NCBI RefSeq assembly: GCF_009928445.1
Contig: NZ_JAABNO010000002.1
Span: 124,001-188,000, forward strand
From: Clostridium sp. C8-1-8
Lineage (GTDB): Bacteria > Bacillota > Clostridia > Clostridiales > Clostridiaceae
Length of the DNA: 64,000 nucleotides
Direction of reading: 5' to 3'
The notes below the pieces were generated by a model. It ran no database searches, was not told where the DNA came from, and saw only the letters and a list, made by a program, of their open reading frames with translations. This document shows, piece by piece, positions 34,600 to 44,276 of the stretch; within the stretch, counting starts at the first letter, position 1, and each line of letters begins with the position of its first letter. Position numbers and translations under genes: made by a program.

Positions 34600-37500
34600 A
34601 TGCGGTTATCGGAACTTAGAAGTATTGAATTGAACAATATATCGGATGAGGACAATACCCAACTAGATAGTATTTCAAAACATGATATTGCTGTTATTGG
34701 AATTAGTGGAAGGTTTGCAGAGGCTGATAATCTTAAGGAGTATTGGGATTTATTGAAACTGGGAAAGGATTGTATTCGTAGCTTTCCAAAGGATAGAGCA
34801 AGCCAAATAATGAATTATGTAGAACAAATGCATGCTCTAGGATTGTCAGAAGATGGAATTAAATTTATTGAAGGTGGTTTTTTAAATAATATAGATGAGT
34901 TTGATTACAGCTTTTTTGGGGTGTCATCTAAAGAAGCAAGTCTAATGGATCCAAATCAAAGGATATTTCTAGAAACAGCATGGGCTGCAATAGAAGATGC
35001 TGGCTATAGCAGAGAGCTAATAAGTGGAACAAAGACTGGAGTATATATTGGATTTAGCAATGACTTTGAAGATAGTTATAGAAAATATGTTCAAATGACC
35101 TCGCCTGAGGATATAGGTGTAGCTACAGCTGGAAATATTAAGTCAATTATTGGTAGTAGAATATCCTATTTGCTGGACTTGAGAGGACCGAGTTTAGTGG
35201 TTGATACAGCTTGCTCATCTGTGCTAGTAGCCGTTCACTTAGCGTGTCAAGCAATTAGAAATGGTGAGTGTGACATGGCTATTGCAGGTGGAGTAAAAGT
35301 AATATTATTTCCATTAAAAGGAGAAGATAGTTGGCAGATTGGAATTCAATCACCAGATTTTAGGGCTAAGACTTTTGATGAACGGTCAGTGGGAACTGGA
35401 CTGGGAGAAGGTGCAGGAAGCGTTATTCTAAAGCCTTTATACAAAGCTTTAGATGATGGAGATAATATTTATGCAGTAATAAAAGGCAGTGCTATAAATC
35501 AAGATGGAAATTCTGTTGGATTAACGACTCCTAATCCAGTAGCTCAAGAAGATGTCATAACCAGAGCCTGGCGAGATGCTAATATAAATCCTGAATCAGT
35601 TTCATATATAGAGGCTCATGGAACAGGAACAAAGTTAGGTGATCCTATCGAAATAAGTGGAATACAGAGGGCTTTTAGTAAGTACACGAATAAGAAACAA
35701 TTTTGTGCAGTAGGATCTGTAAAGCCTAATATTGGTCATTTAGATTGCTCTGCAGGTATTGCAAGTTTAATTAAGGTAATATTGTCTCTTAAAAATAAAC
35801 AGCTTCCACCAAGCATTAATTTTAAATATACTAATGCAAAGATAGATTTTGAGGAATCACCAGTATATGTAAATGATAGGCTTTCAGAATGGAATAGCGA
35901 TTACCCAAGAAGATGTGGTATAAGCTCTTTTGGTTTAAGTGGCACTAACTGTCACTTAGTTTTAGAAGAAGCTCCTATTATACCTCTAAATAAGAAAGTA
36001 GAATTAGATAAAAGTTTGAAAATTTTAGTGTTATCTGCAAAAGAAGCTTATTTATTAAAAGAATTGGTGAAATATTATGATGACTTTTTTAATGGAGCCT
36101 CAGAGAATCTTGATATTAATAGCATTACCTTCACAGCAAGTGTAGGCAGAAATCATTATAATCATCGTTTGGTAATTTTATTTAATGATTTAGAAGACAT
36201 CAAAATGAAGATCAAGAAAATATGTACTTTTGATTTTGTTGGAGAATCTTATAGTTTTGAAGACATATATTATGGTGAAGTGAAGTATGTTAAGGGTGAC
36301 AAAAAAGAAAGTTTAAATGAGCTGTTTTTAGAAGAAAAGGTTCGAATAACAGCTAATGCTAGCGAAAAATTGAATTTTTATTTGGAAGATATAAGAGAGC
36401 ACGAGCAATCATTGTATGATATAGCTAAACTTTATACTATGGGGGCAGATATTGATTGGAGAAAGTTTTTTAACGGTAAGAAAGTTAAAAAGGTTAGTTT
36501 ACCAACGTACCCCTTTAGTAGAGATAAGTGTTGGGTTAAACCTAAAAATAACAACTTAGTTGGTTTTAAAATTAAGGAAATCGAAAAAACAAGTGACATT
36601 TATATACATCCTTTGTTAGATAGAGTTGAGATTAAGTCCAAAGATATAGAAATTTATTCTACTATATATTCACCGCAGAAGCATTGGGTACTTAATGAGC
36701 ATAAGGTTAATGGAAAATGCGTTGTACCTGGCACTACCTATCTTGAAATTGCTAGAGCAGCATGCGAAAAGTATTTTGGTGAGAAAGTTATTGAGATGGA
36801 GGAGTTTACGTTCCTTACTCCACTTATGGTAGACTATGGTGAATATAAGGAGGTCCATACAATTATAAAAAAAGAGAAGGGATATTTAGATGTATCTATA
36901 GTAAGCAGAGTTAACAACGATGATGAACAATGGATTTGTCATGCTGAAGGGAGAGTTAAGGCAGAATTTCTGAGTCCTATAGAACCTTATGATCTAGATA
37001 GTCTGAAAAATAAGTTTTCACCTGAGGAAGTAGTTGATTATTCAAAGATTCCTCCAAGTGCCATCGAGACTGGTAATAGATGGAGGTGTATTGAGGCAAT
37101 TGCAGTAGGAAAAGATAGCATATTAGGAAAGCTAGAGTTACCTAAAGAATATCATTCAGAAACAGCTGAGTACAAACTTCACCCAGCTCTAATGGATATG
37201 GCAATGAATTTACTAATTAGGAATATTGGAGAAGGATTGTATCTTCCATGGTCATATAAATCTTTAAAGCAATACTATCCGATACCTAATAGTTTTTATA
37301 GTTATATAAGAAGAAAAGGCACAGAAGAAAATGGTATAGAAGTAGCAACTTTTGATGTTACCTTAGTTGATTTAAATGGGAATGTTATTTTAGATGTTGA
37401 GGATTATTTCGTAAAAAAGGTACATGAGGTAGAAGAAAGGTTTGGAGATAAGCTAGATTGTTTTTATAGTGTTTCATGGATAGAAGAACCTTTGATAAAT

Positions 37501-39390
37501 ACAAATAGTGATATAAATTATGGAAATGTTTTAGTATTGAAAGGTAAAAAGAATATTTGTGATGAACTATTAAGTAAAATAAGGAAACATTCTTTAAGTT
37601 TAGTAGAAGTTGATTTTGCTAGCAATTATTCGAAAGTTTCTAATAATAGATATAGCATTAATGGAAGTAAATATGATTTTTTGAGATTGTTTAATGATTT
37701 AGAAGGCATGAAATTTGATAAAGTAATAAATCTTATGAGTTTAAATGATGTTAAAGAGATAGGAAGCATAAATGAATTTCAAGAGGCTCTAAACGTAGGT
37801 GTATATAGTTTATTTGAACTCACAAAAGCACTTTTAGAAAGTAAGATGGTAATTAACACAGATTTTGTAGTTATTTCAGATTATGGACATCAAATAACTG
37901 GCAAGGAAGAGAGTATAAAACCACACAATGCTAGTCTATATGGATTGACGAAGGTTATTGGAAATGAGTATAAAAACTTAAAGTGCAAATGTATTGATAT
38001 TGATTCGGAAATAGATGTAGAGGATATTTTAGCTGAGATAAGTACAAAGGATGAGACTGAATTTGTATCCTACCGACAAGGTGTAAGATATGTACAAGAA
38101 TTAGATAAAAAAAATATTGAAAATATTTCTCCAGAAGAAATAAAAATTAAAGCCGATGGAGTTTACGTAATCACAGGTGGTATGGGAGGTATAGGTTTAG
38201 AAATAGCTAAGTACTTGGCAACTATTGAAAAAGTGAATTTAGTGCTGATCAATAGATCCGTGTTTCCAAGACGTGAAAATTGGACAGGTATAAAACAGGG
38301 GAATATAGATATAAAAGTGCTAAATAAGATTAAGCAGATAAATGAAATAGAATCTCTAGGAAGTAAAGTGTTTATTTACAGCGGGGATGTATGTAATGAT
38401 ACTGATATGAACAAAGTTTTTAGTGATGTTAGAAGTAAATTCGGCAGGATTAATGGATTAATACATGGTGCAGGAGTTGCAGGAAACGGCTTTGTTTTAA
38501 CAAAAGAAAGAGAAAAATTTAGCCAAGTAGTATTGCCTAAAATGTTAGGAACTTGGATATTAAATAAGATAACTGAAAATGATAGGTTGGACTTCTTTAT
38601 TAATTTTTCATCAATAAATACTCTATATGGAATTCCAGGACAGAGCGATTACACTGCAGCTAATTGTTATTTGGATTCCTTTACTGAATATAGGAATAGA
38701 GAAAACAAGAGGACTATAACATTTAACTGGGCTGCATGGAAGGAAGTAGGTATGGCTGCTGACTTTAATGTAGATGAGAGTAGAAATTTATTCAAATCAC
38801 TTTCAACTGAAAAAGCAATTAAAGCTTTTAGAGAAATAATTCAGAAGAGCATAACAAAGGTTGTTGTGGGGGAATTAAACTACGATGCTGTAAGATTATT
38901 CGACAATCAGCACCAAATAACTTTAGCTCGTGGGATAAAAGAGATTATTGAAAGAAAGATAAATGCCTATGAAAACAGCAAAAAAATAGAATCTAACTTA
39001 CAGTTGGATGTAATAATAAAAGGGAAGCCAGAAAATAGCTTAACAGAAATTGATAGAAAGATTGCAAAAGTATGGGGACAAGTATTAGGAATTAATGAAG
39101 TTCATGTTGATGATAATTTCAATGAACTTGGAGGAGACTCAATTTTAGCAACTCAACTGTTAAGGTATATGGAAAAGGAGTTTCCAGGATATATAGACAT
39201 AGCAGATATATTTACTTACTCAACTATAGGTAAGATGTCTGAATATTTAAGTGGAAAAATTAATGAAAAAGTTGAAGTTAAGCAAGAGGATAGCTCTGAA
39301 AAGCTAGATAATATATTAGAACGCCTTTCAAGGGGTGAGATTAGTGCTAGTGAGGCCAGTGAACTATTTGGTTTGGAGGGTGATGAGTAG
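34600..39390 (+). CDS. Trans-AT PKS module: KS-DH-KR-ACP
   Basis: 1596 residues. It lacks the LSQQ-type docking helices of its neighbours and starts with about 25 polar residues before KS (28-460, Cys205). A linker ending in LPTYPFSRDKCW follows, then DH (about 660-965) with intact HxxxGxxxxP (His701) and Asp866 in DMAMN. KR (about 1180-1400) has GGMGGIG and Tyr1351. The ACP has Ser1514 in GGDS. The C-terminus has a short docking-like helix (ERLSRGEISASEASELF). There is no AT or ER. It should extend with malonate and leave a trans double bond. Its stop overlaps by one base the GTG of the next module. Confidence 0.93.
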   Translation: MRLSELRSIELNNISDEDNTQLDSISKHDIAVIGISGRFAEADNLKEYWDLLKLGKDCIRSFPKDRASQIMNYVEQMHALGLSEDGIKFIEGGFLNNIDEFDYSFFGVSSKEASLMDPNQRIFLETAWAAIEDAGYSRELISGTKTGVYIGFSNDFEDSYRKYVQMTSPEDIGVATAGNIKSIIGSRISYLLDLRGPSLVVDTACSSVLVAVHLACQAIRNGECDMAIAGGVKVILFPLKGEDSWQIGIQSPDFRAKTFDERSVGTGLGEGAGSVILKPLYKALDDGDNIYAVIKGSAINQDGNSVGLTTPNPVAQEDVITRAWRDANINPESVSYIEAHGTGTKLGDPIEISGIQRAFSKYTNKKQFCAVGSVKPNIGHLDCSAGIASLIKVILSLKNKQLPPSINFKYTNAKIDFEESPVYVNDRLSEWNSDYPRRCGISSFGLSGTNCHLVLEEAPIIPLNKKVELDKSLKILVLSAKEAYLLKELVKYYDDFFNGASENLDINSITFTASVGRNHYNHRLVILFNDLEDIKMKIKKICTFDFVGESYSFEDIYYGEVKYVKGDKKESLNELFLEEKVRITANASEKLNFYLEDIREHEQSLYDIAKLYTMGADIDWRKFFNGKKVKKVSLPTYPFSRDKCWVKPKNNNLVGFKIKEIEKTSDIYIHPLLDRVEIKSKDIEIYSTIYSPQKHWVLNEHKVNGKCVVPGTTYLEIARAACEKYFGEKVIEMEEFTFLTPLMVDYGEYKEVHTIIKKEKGYLDVSIVSRVNNDDEQWICHAEGRVKAEFLSPIEPYDLDSLKNKFSPEEVVDYSKIPPSAIETGNRWRCIEAIAVGKDSILGKLELPKEYHSETAEYKLHPALMDMAMNLLIRNIGEGLYLPWSYKSLKQYYPIPNSFYSYIRRKGTEENGIEVATFDVTLVDLNGNVILDVEDYFVKKVHEVEERFGDKLDCFYSVSWIEEPLINTNSDINYGNVLVLKGKKNICDELLSKIRKHSLSLVEVDFASNYSKVSNNRYSINGSKYDFLRLFNDLEGMKFDKVINLMSLNDVKEIGSINEFQEALNVGVYSLFELTKALLESKMVINTDFVVISDYGHQITGKEESIKPHNASLYGLTKVIGNEYKNLKCKCIDIDSEIDVEDILAEISTKDETEFVSYRQGVRYVQELDKKNIENISPEEIKIKADGVYVITGGMGGIGLEIAKYLATIEKVNLVLINRSVFPRRENWTGIKQGNIDIKVLNKIKQINEIESLGSKVFIYSGDVCNDTDMNKVFSDVRSKFGRINGLIHGAGVAGNGFVLTKEREKFSQVVLPKMLGTWILNKITENDRLDFFINFSSINTLYGIPGQSDYTAANCYLDSFTEYRNRENKRTITFNWAAWKEVGMAADFNVDESRNLFKSLSTEKAIKAFREIIQKSITKVVVGELNYDAVRLFDNQHQITLARGIKEIIERKINAYENSKKIESNLQLDVIIKGKPENSLTEIDRKIAKVWGQVLGINEVHVDDNFNELGGDSILATQLLRYMEKEFPGYIDIADIFTYSTIGKMSEYLSGKINEKVEVKQEDSSEKLDNILERLSRGEISASEASELFGLEGDE

Positions 39391-42300
39391 TGGAATCTAT
39401 TGTTAAATATATCTATGAACAAGTAGGTAATAAAAATTTATCTCAACAAGAAGCAAAGAAAATGCTCTTGGAGCTTCAAAATAAAAAGTCAAAACATGAA
39501 GATATTGCTGTAATAGGAATGGCTTGTAAACTACCAGGGGCTAAGAATGTTGATGAATATTGGAGTAATCTTGAGACTTCAAAAACTTTTATTGGAAGTG
39601 TACCTAGTAAAAGAAGAGCTGATTTTGATCACATAGTGCAAGGTCCAGCAATGAAGCTCTTTACTGGACGATCATTAAATGAAATAAAAGATGAAGAAGA
39701 TTTATATGTTAAAGGCGCTTTTTTAGATGAGGTAGATAAATTTGACGCACCATTTTTTAATATTACACCTAAAGAGGCAACATTTATGGATCCTTATCAG
39801 AGACTTTTTTTAGAAACTGCTTGGGAGTCAATAGAAGATGCTGGATATAATAGCAATGATATTTATAAGAGCAAAACTGGAGTTTTTGTAGGTAGAGACT
39901 ATTCCCCTCAATCATTATATAAATTTATTACAGAAGATGATTCAATGCACTTAACTGGTTCTTGGACAGGTATATTGGCTAGCCGTATATCTTATATATT
40001 TAATTTACAGGGACCAAGCATGGTAGTTGATACTGCTTGTTCCTCAGGATTAACAAGTGTTCATTTAGCATGTGAATCACTTAGAAATAAAGAATGCGAT
40101 ATGGCTATAGCAGGTGGAATAAATATAAATATGCAATTATTAAAATCAGCAAATTCTGTAATGGATATGAGTATGGTTGAATCAGATGCTGGGGTTGTAA
40201 GAACCTTTGATAAGAATGCTAATGGAACTGTATGGGGTGAGGGTGTTTGTGTGGTAATGCTCAAACCTTTGAGTAAAGCTATCACTGATAGAGATAATAT
40301 TCATGCTGTTATTAAGGGAAGTGCCATTAATAATGATGGTGCTTCAAATGGTATAACTGCACCAAATGCGGAAGCACAAGAAGATGTAATATTAAGAGCT
40401 TGGAAAGAAGCAGACATAAATCCTGAAACTTTGATGTATACAGAAGCTCATGGAACTGGGACTGTTTTGGGAGATCCAATAGAAATAAAAGGTTTAGTTA
40501 ATGCTTTTAATAAGTATACAGAAAAAAAACAATTTTGTGCCATAGGTTCTGTAAAGCCAAGCATAGGACATACAGTCGCTGCATCAGGAGTTGCTGGTAT
40601 GATTAAGGTAATCCTTTCTTTAAAAAATAAAAAGATTCCAGCTAGTCTAAACTTTAATGAACCAAATCCATATATTAATTTTTTAAGTTCTCCAGTGTAT
40701 GTTAATGATAGGCTAAGAGATTGGAAAAGAGGTGAGACTCCAAGAAGAGGTGGAATAAGCTCTTTTGGATTTAGTGGTACCAATTGCTATATGGTGCTTG
40801 AAGAGGCACCTGATAAATTAGAAGAAACTTCTAAAGATAACCATAGAAGTGAAAATATATTAACGCTTTCTGCAAGGAATGAAAATGTATTAAGACAGCT
40901 AATAGAAAACTACAACAAGTTTTTACAACATCAAACAGAAGATAAGTTGGAAGATATATGCTATACAGCTAATGTAGGAAGAGGACATTATTTTTGCAGA
41001 CTCGCTATACTTGTAAAGAATTTAGATGATTTAAAAGAAAAAGTAAGATGGTTATTAAGTGGTGAATTAAAAACAGATGAAAGTAAGGGAGTTTATTTCG
41101 GGAAATTTAAAATAGTGTCTGAAGGTAAAAAAGAAAGAGAAATCGGTGAAATTACAATATCAAATAAAACTCAAATCAGTGATGAGTTTAACAAAAGCAT
41201 TAGAGAGAGTCTTACACTAAAGTTATCCAATAAAGAGCTATTAACTGAAATATGTAGGCAATATTCTAACGGGGTAGATATTGATTGGAAGATAATTTAT
41301 AAGAGTGAAAATAGACACAGAATAAGTATCCCTGTATACCCTTTAGAGAGAATACGTTATTGGGCTAATCCTAAAGATTTTGGAGAAAAAAACAATGAAT
41401 TAACTACGAAACAACTTGAGTATCCATTAATTGATAGAGTTTTGGCGGATTCAATGAATGAAAGAATTTATATAACTGAACTGAGTGTTGATAAACACTG
41501 GATAGTACAAGAGCATAGATTTATGGGCAATTATGTAGTTCCGGGTGTAGCTTATGTAGAATGGGCAAGGGAAGCATGTTCCGATTATGCGGGAAGTAAT
41601 AATATTTCTTTAGAGGATGTTACATTTTTAACTCCACTTGTTGTATTAGAAAACGAAGTAAAAGAGGTACAAACTATTATTTCTAAGGAAAAAGATAGTT
41701 TGAAATTTTCTATAGTAAGCAAATTGAGAACAGAAGATAATCCAATAGATGCAGAATGGATTATACACTCAGAGGGAAGGGCTTATGTAGATATGGAGCA
41801 AAGTAAGCCTCAAAAATATGATATAAATGAGATAATAAAGAAGTGTAGTCGTAAAATTGATAATGTTGATCAACTAGTTGATATTTCAACAAAAATAGGG
41901 CCATTCGATTTTGGAGGAAGGTGGTATAATTTAGCAGAAGTTTATGTTGATGAAAACATAAATGATACATTAGTACTTATGAAATTACCGAAACAGTATA
42001 GGAGTGATTTAGAGGAGTACTATTTACATCCATCTTTGTTAGATAATGCAGTAAATATACAGATATCTACCAGTGATGTAGGCGGAGTATATTTGCCCTT
42101 TTTATATAAAAAATTAAAGTTTTTTGCGCCAATGCAAGAAGAGTTTTATAGCTACTTGAGAAAGATAACTAAAAACCCAAAAAATGCAGAAACCATTACG
42201 TATAACATATCTCTCATGGATAAGGAAGGAAATGTATTTGCGGAAATTGAGCAATATTCAACTAAACGTATGAGTGAGAGTGATCAGCTTAAATATAAAG

Positions 42301-44273
42301 GCAGTTATGGAAAGATAAATTCATATCTTGTAAGTAACTGGAGAGAAGAAAATATTTATAATGACCTGAAACAATTTACAAGGGAATGTACAGTGGTATT
42401 TAAAGGGGAAAGGGATATATGTTCAAGGTTAATTGATAATTTTGTTAAGCATGGTGAGAATGTTATTGAGGTAGAGATTGGAAGTGAATTTAAGAAGATA
42501 AGTGAAAATAAGTATGAAATAGGGACAACCCAAATGGATTATGACAACTTTATTAATGCTATTAGAACAAGCGGATTTACTAGAATAATTCATATGATGA
42601 CTTTAAGAGATAATAGGGAGTTATTAGATATAGAATCTCTTAAAGTGTTGCAAAAAAGAGGGGTTTATTCGATTTTCTATTTAGCTAAAGCTTTAAATAA
42701 AAATAATATAAATAAATCAATCGATCTTATATTAGTATCTGATTATGTAAATAAAGTAACTGGAGAAGAAACCATAATTAATCCTCACAATGCAACAATG
42801 TTTGGTATTGGAAAAGTACTACGTGAAGAACTTAAAAATATAAATTGTAGGTGTATTGATATAGATGAATATACCTCACCAAATTCTATTTTAGACCAAA
42901 TCTATTCTAAAACAAATTGGTATTGTATAGCAAATAGGCAAGGGAAAAATTACGTTGAAGAACTGACTAGTTTAGAGAAGGGTTCAGTAGAAAGAACTCA
43001 ATTTCATATAAAAAAAGGTGGGGTTTATGTTATAACTGGTGGAACTGGTGCTCTTGGATTAGAGGTAGCGAAACATATTTCATCACTAGACAAGGTTAAG
43101 TTAATATTAATAAATCGTTCACCTATGCCTGAAAAAGACAAATTAATAGAACACATTAATTTGATTAATGATTCCAAACTTAGTAAAAAGCTAAAGGATA
43201 TAAAACAAATTAATGATAGCGGGTCCTTAGTGGATTGCTATAGTGTAGATGTCTCAGATGAACAACAAATGAGGTTAGCTTTTGATGATATTGTTAAAAA
43301 GTATGGAAATATAAATGGAATAGTTCATGCAGCAGGGGTCGCTGGGAAGGGGCTTATGTTACTAAAGGACGAAGAGCAGTTTAATAAAGTACTTTATCCT
43401 AAGGTTTATGGCACATGGATATTAAACGATATTACTTCAAATATGGATTTAGATTTCTTTGTACTTTTTTCATCAATAGTTACTTTATTTGGAATACAAG
43501 GACAATCGGATTATACTGCAGCTAACTGTTATTTAGACTCTTTTTCTGAATATGGAAGTGTTTTGGGAAGGAGAATTCATTCTATTAAATGGTCAGCGTG
43601 GGAGGATATGGGCATGGCGTTTGAAAATAACGTCGATAAAGATTCGGGATTATTTAGAATGATAAATTCTGAGGAGGCATTAAATATATTTGATGATATT
43701 ATAAGTTCTGATATAACCAAAGTAGTACCAGCTGAGTTAAACTTCAATTCAATCGAAGCTGATGTAGATAAAAATAGTTATATAAAAATATCATCAAAAT
43801 TGGAACAAGAAATTAATAAAAAAATAAATTCTTCAAGAGCTAAAAAGAATAACTTAAGTAAGAGGAAAATTGTAGGTAAAGTTGCAATTAGGGGAAAATC
43901 AGAAGAAGAATTAAATACAATAGAAAAAGAACTCTCAGAAGTATGGGGGAGTGTACTAGGAATGGAAGAAGTTGATCTATATGAGAGTTTCAATGAAATG
44001 GGAGGAGATTCCATACTAGCAACTCAACTATTAAAGGAGATAGATAAAGTTTATCCAGAGGTTTTAGATATTTCAGATATATTTACTTACTCAACAATTA
44101 TAGAAATGGCAAAGTATATAGAAGATAAATGCAATTCAAACAAGAAAGTATTAAGCGCTAAGGATATATCTTCATATAATGAAGACGAATTATTGGATTT
44201 GTTAGATAATCTAGAGGCAGGTGCAACAACTATAGAGAATGCATTAGAGATTCTTAAGGATAAAAGGGGATAG
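39390..44273 (+). CDS. Trans-AT PKS module: KS-DH-KR-ACP
   Basis: 1627 residues, GTG start overlapping the previous stop (taGTG) with GGAGGG 9 nt upstream. Docking helices KYIYEQVGNKNLSQQEAKKML nearly match those of the second PKS-NRPS. KS (about 33-475, Cys217); linker with VYPLERIRYW; DH (His709 in HRFMGNYVVP, Asp885 in DNAVN); KR (GGTGALG near 1215, Tyr1375); ACP (Ser1541 in GGDS); C-terminal acidic docking-like helix. There is no AT or ER. It predicts a second consecutive dehydrating extension, giving a conjugated diene with the preceding module. It is followed after 3 nt by the terminal module. Confidence 0.93.
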   Translation: MESIVKYIYEQVGNKNLSQQEAKKMLLELQNKKSKHEDIAVIGMACKLPGAKNVDEYWSNLETSKTFIGSVPSKRRADFDHIVQGPAMKLFTGRSLNEIKDEEDLYVKGAFLDEVDKFDAPFFNITPKEATFMDPYQRLFLETAWESIEDAGYNSNDIYKSKTGVFVGRDYSPQSLYKFITEDDSMHLTGSWTGILASRISYIFNLQGPSMVVDTACSSGLTSVHLACESLRNKECDMAIAGGININMQLLKSANSVMDMSMVESDAGVVRTFDKNANGTVWGEGVCVVMLKPLSKAITDRDNIHAVIKGSAINNDGASNGITAPNAEAQEDVILRAWKEADINPETLMYTEAHGTGTVLGDPIEIKGLVNAFNKYTEKKQFCAIGSVKPSIGHTVAASGVAGMIKVILSLKNKKIPASLNFNEPNPYINFLSSPVYVNDRLRDWKRGETPRRGGISSFGFSGTNCYMVLEEAPDKLEETSKDNHRSENILTLSARNENVLRQLIENYNKFLQHQTEDKLEDICYTANVGRGHYFCRLAILVKNLDDLKEKVRWLLSGELKTDESKGVYFGKFKIVSEGKKEREIGEITISNKTQISDEFNKSIRESLTLKLSNKELLTEICRQYSNGVDIDWKIIYKSENRHRISIPVYPLERIRYWANPKDFGEKNNELTTKQLEYPLIDRVLADSMNERIYITELSVDKHWIVQEHRFMGNYVVPGVAYVEWAREACSDYAGSNNISLEDVTFLTPLVVLENEVKEVQTIISKEKDSLKFSIVSKLRTEDNPIDAEWIIHSEGRAYVDMEQSKPQKYDINEIIKKCSRKIDNVDQLVDISTKIGPFDFGGRWYNLAEVYVDENINDTLVLMKLPKQYRSDLEEYYLHPSLLDNAVNIQISTSDVGGVYLPFLYKKLKFFAPMQEEFYSYLRKITKNPKNAETITYNISLMDKEGNVFAEIEQYSTKRMSESDQLKYKGSYGKINSYLVSNWREENIYNDLKQFTRECTVVFKGERDICSRLIDNFVKHGENVIEVEIGSEFKKISENKYEIGTTQMDYDNFINAIRTSGFTRIIHMMTLRDNRELLDIESLKVLQKRGVYSIFYLAKALNKNNINKSIDLILVSDYVNKVTGEETIINPHNATMFGIGKVLREELKNINCRCIDIDEYTSPNSILDQIYSKTNWYCIANRQGKNYVEELTSLEKGSVERTQFHIKKGGVYVITGGTGALGLEVAKHISSLDKVKLILINRSPMPEKDKLIEHINLINDSKLSKKLKDIKQINDSGSLVDCYSVDVSDEQQMRLAFDDIVKKYGNINGIVHAAGVAGKGLMLLKDEEQFNKVLYPKVYGTWILNDITSNMDLDFFVLFSSIVTLFGIQGQSDYTAANCYLDSFSEYGSVLGRRIHSIKWSAWEDMGMAFENNVDKDSGLFRMINSEEALNIFDDIISSDITKVVPAELNFNSIEADVDKNSYIKISSKLEQEINKKINSSRAKKNNLSKRKIVGKVAIRGKSEEELNTIEKELSEVWGSVLGMEEVDLYESFNEMGGDSILATQLLKEIDKVYPEVLDISDIFTYSTIIEMAKYIEDKCNSNKKVLSAKDISSYNEDELLDLLDNLEAGATTIENALEILKDKRG

Positions 44274-44276
44274 CTT

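Noticed and set aside
36650-37440. DH of the third PKS protein as a double-bond-shifting (DH*) or pyran synthase domain
   Set aside because: The HxxxGxxxxP proline and the second-motif Asp are both present, whereas shift domains typically lose them.
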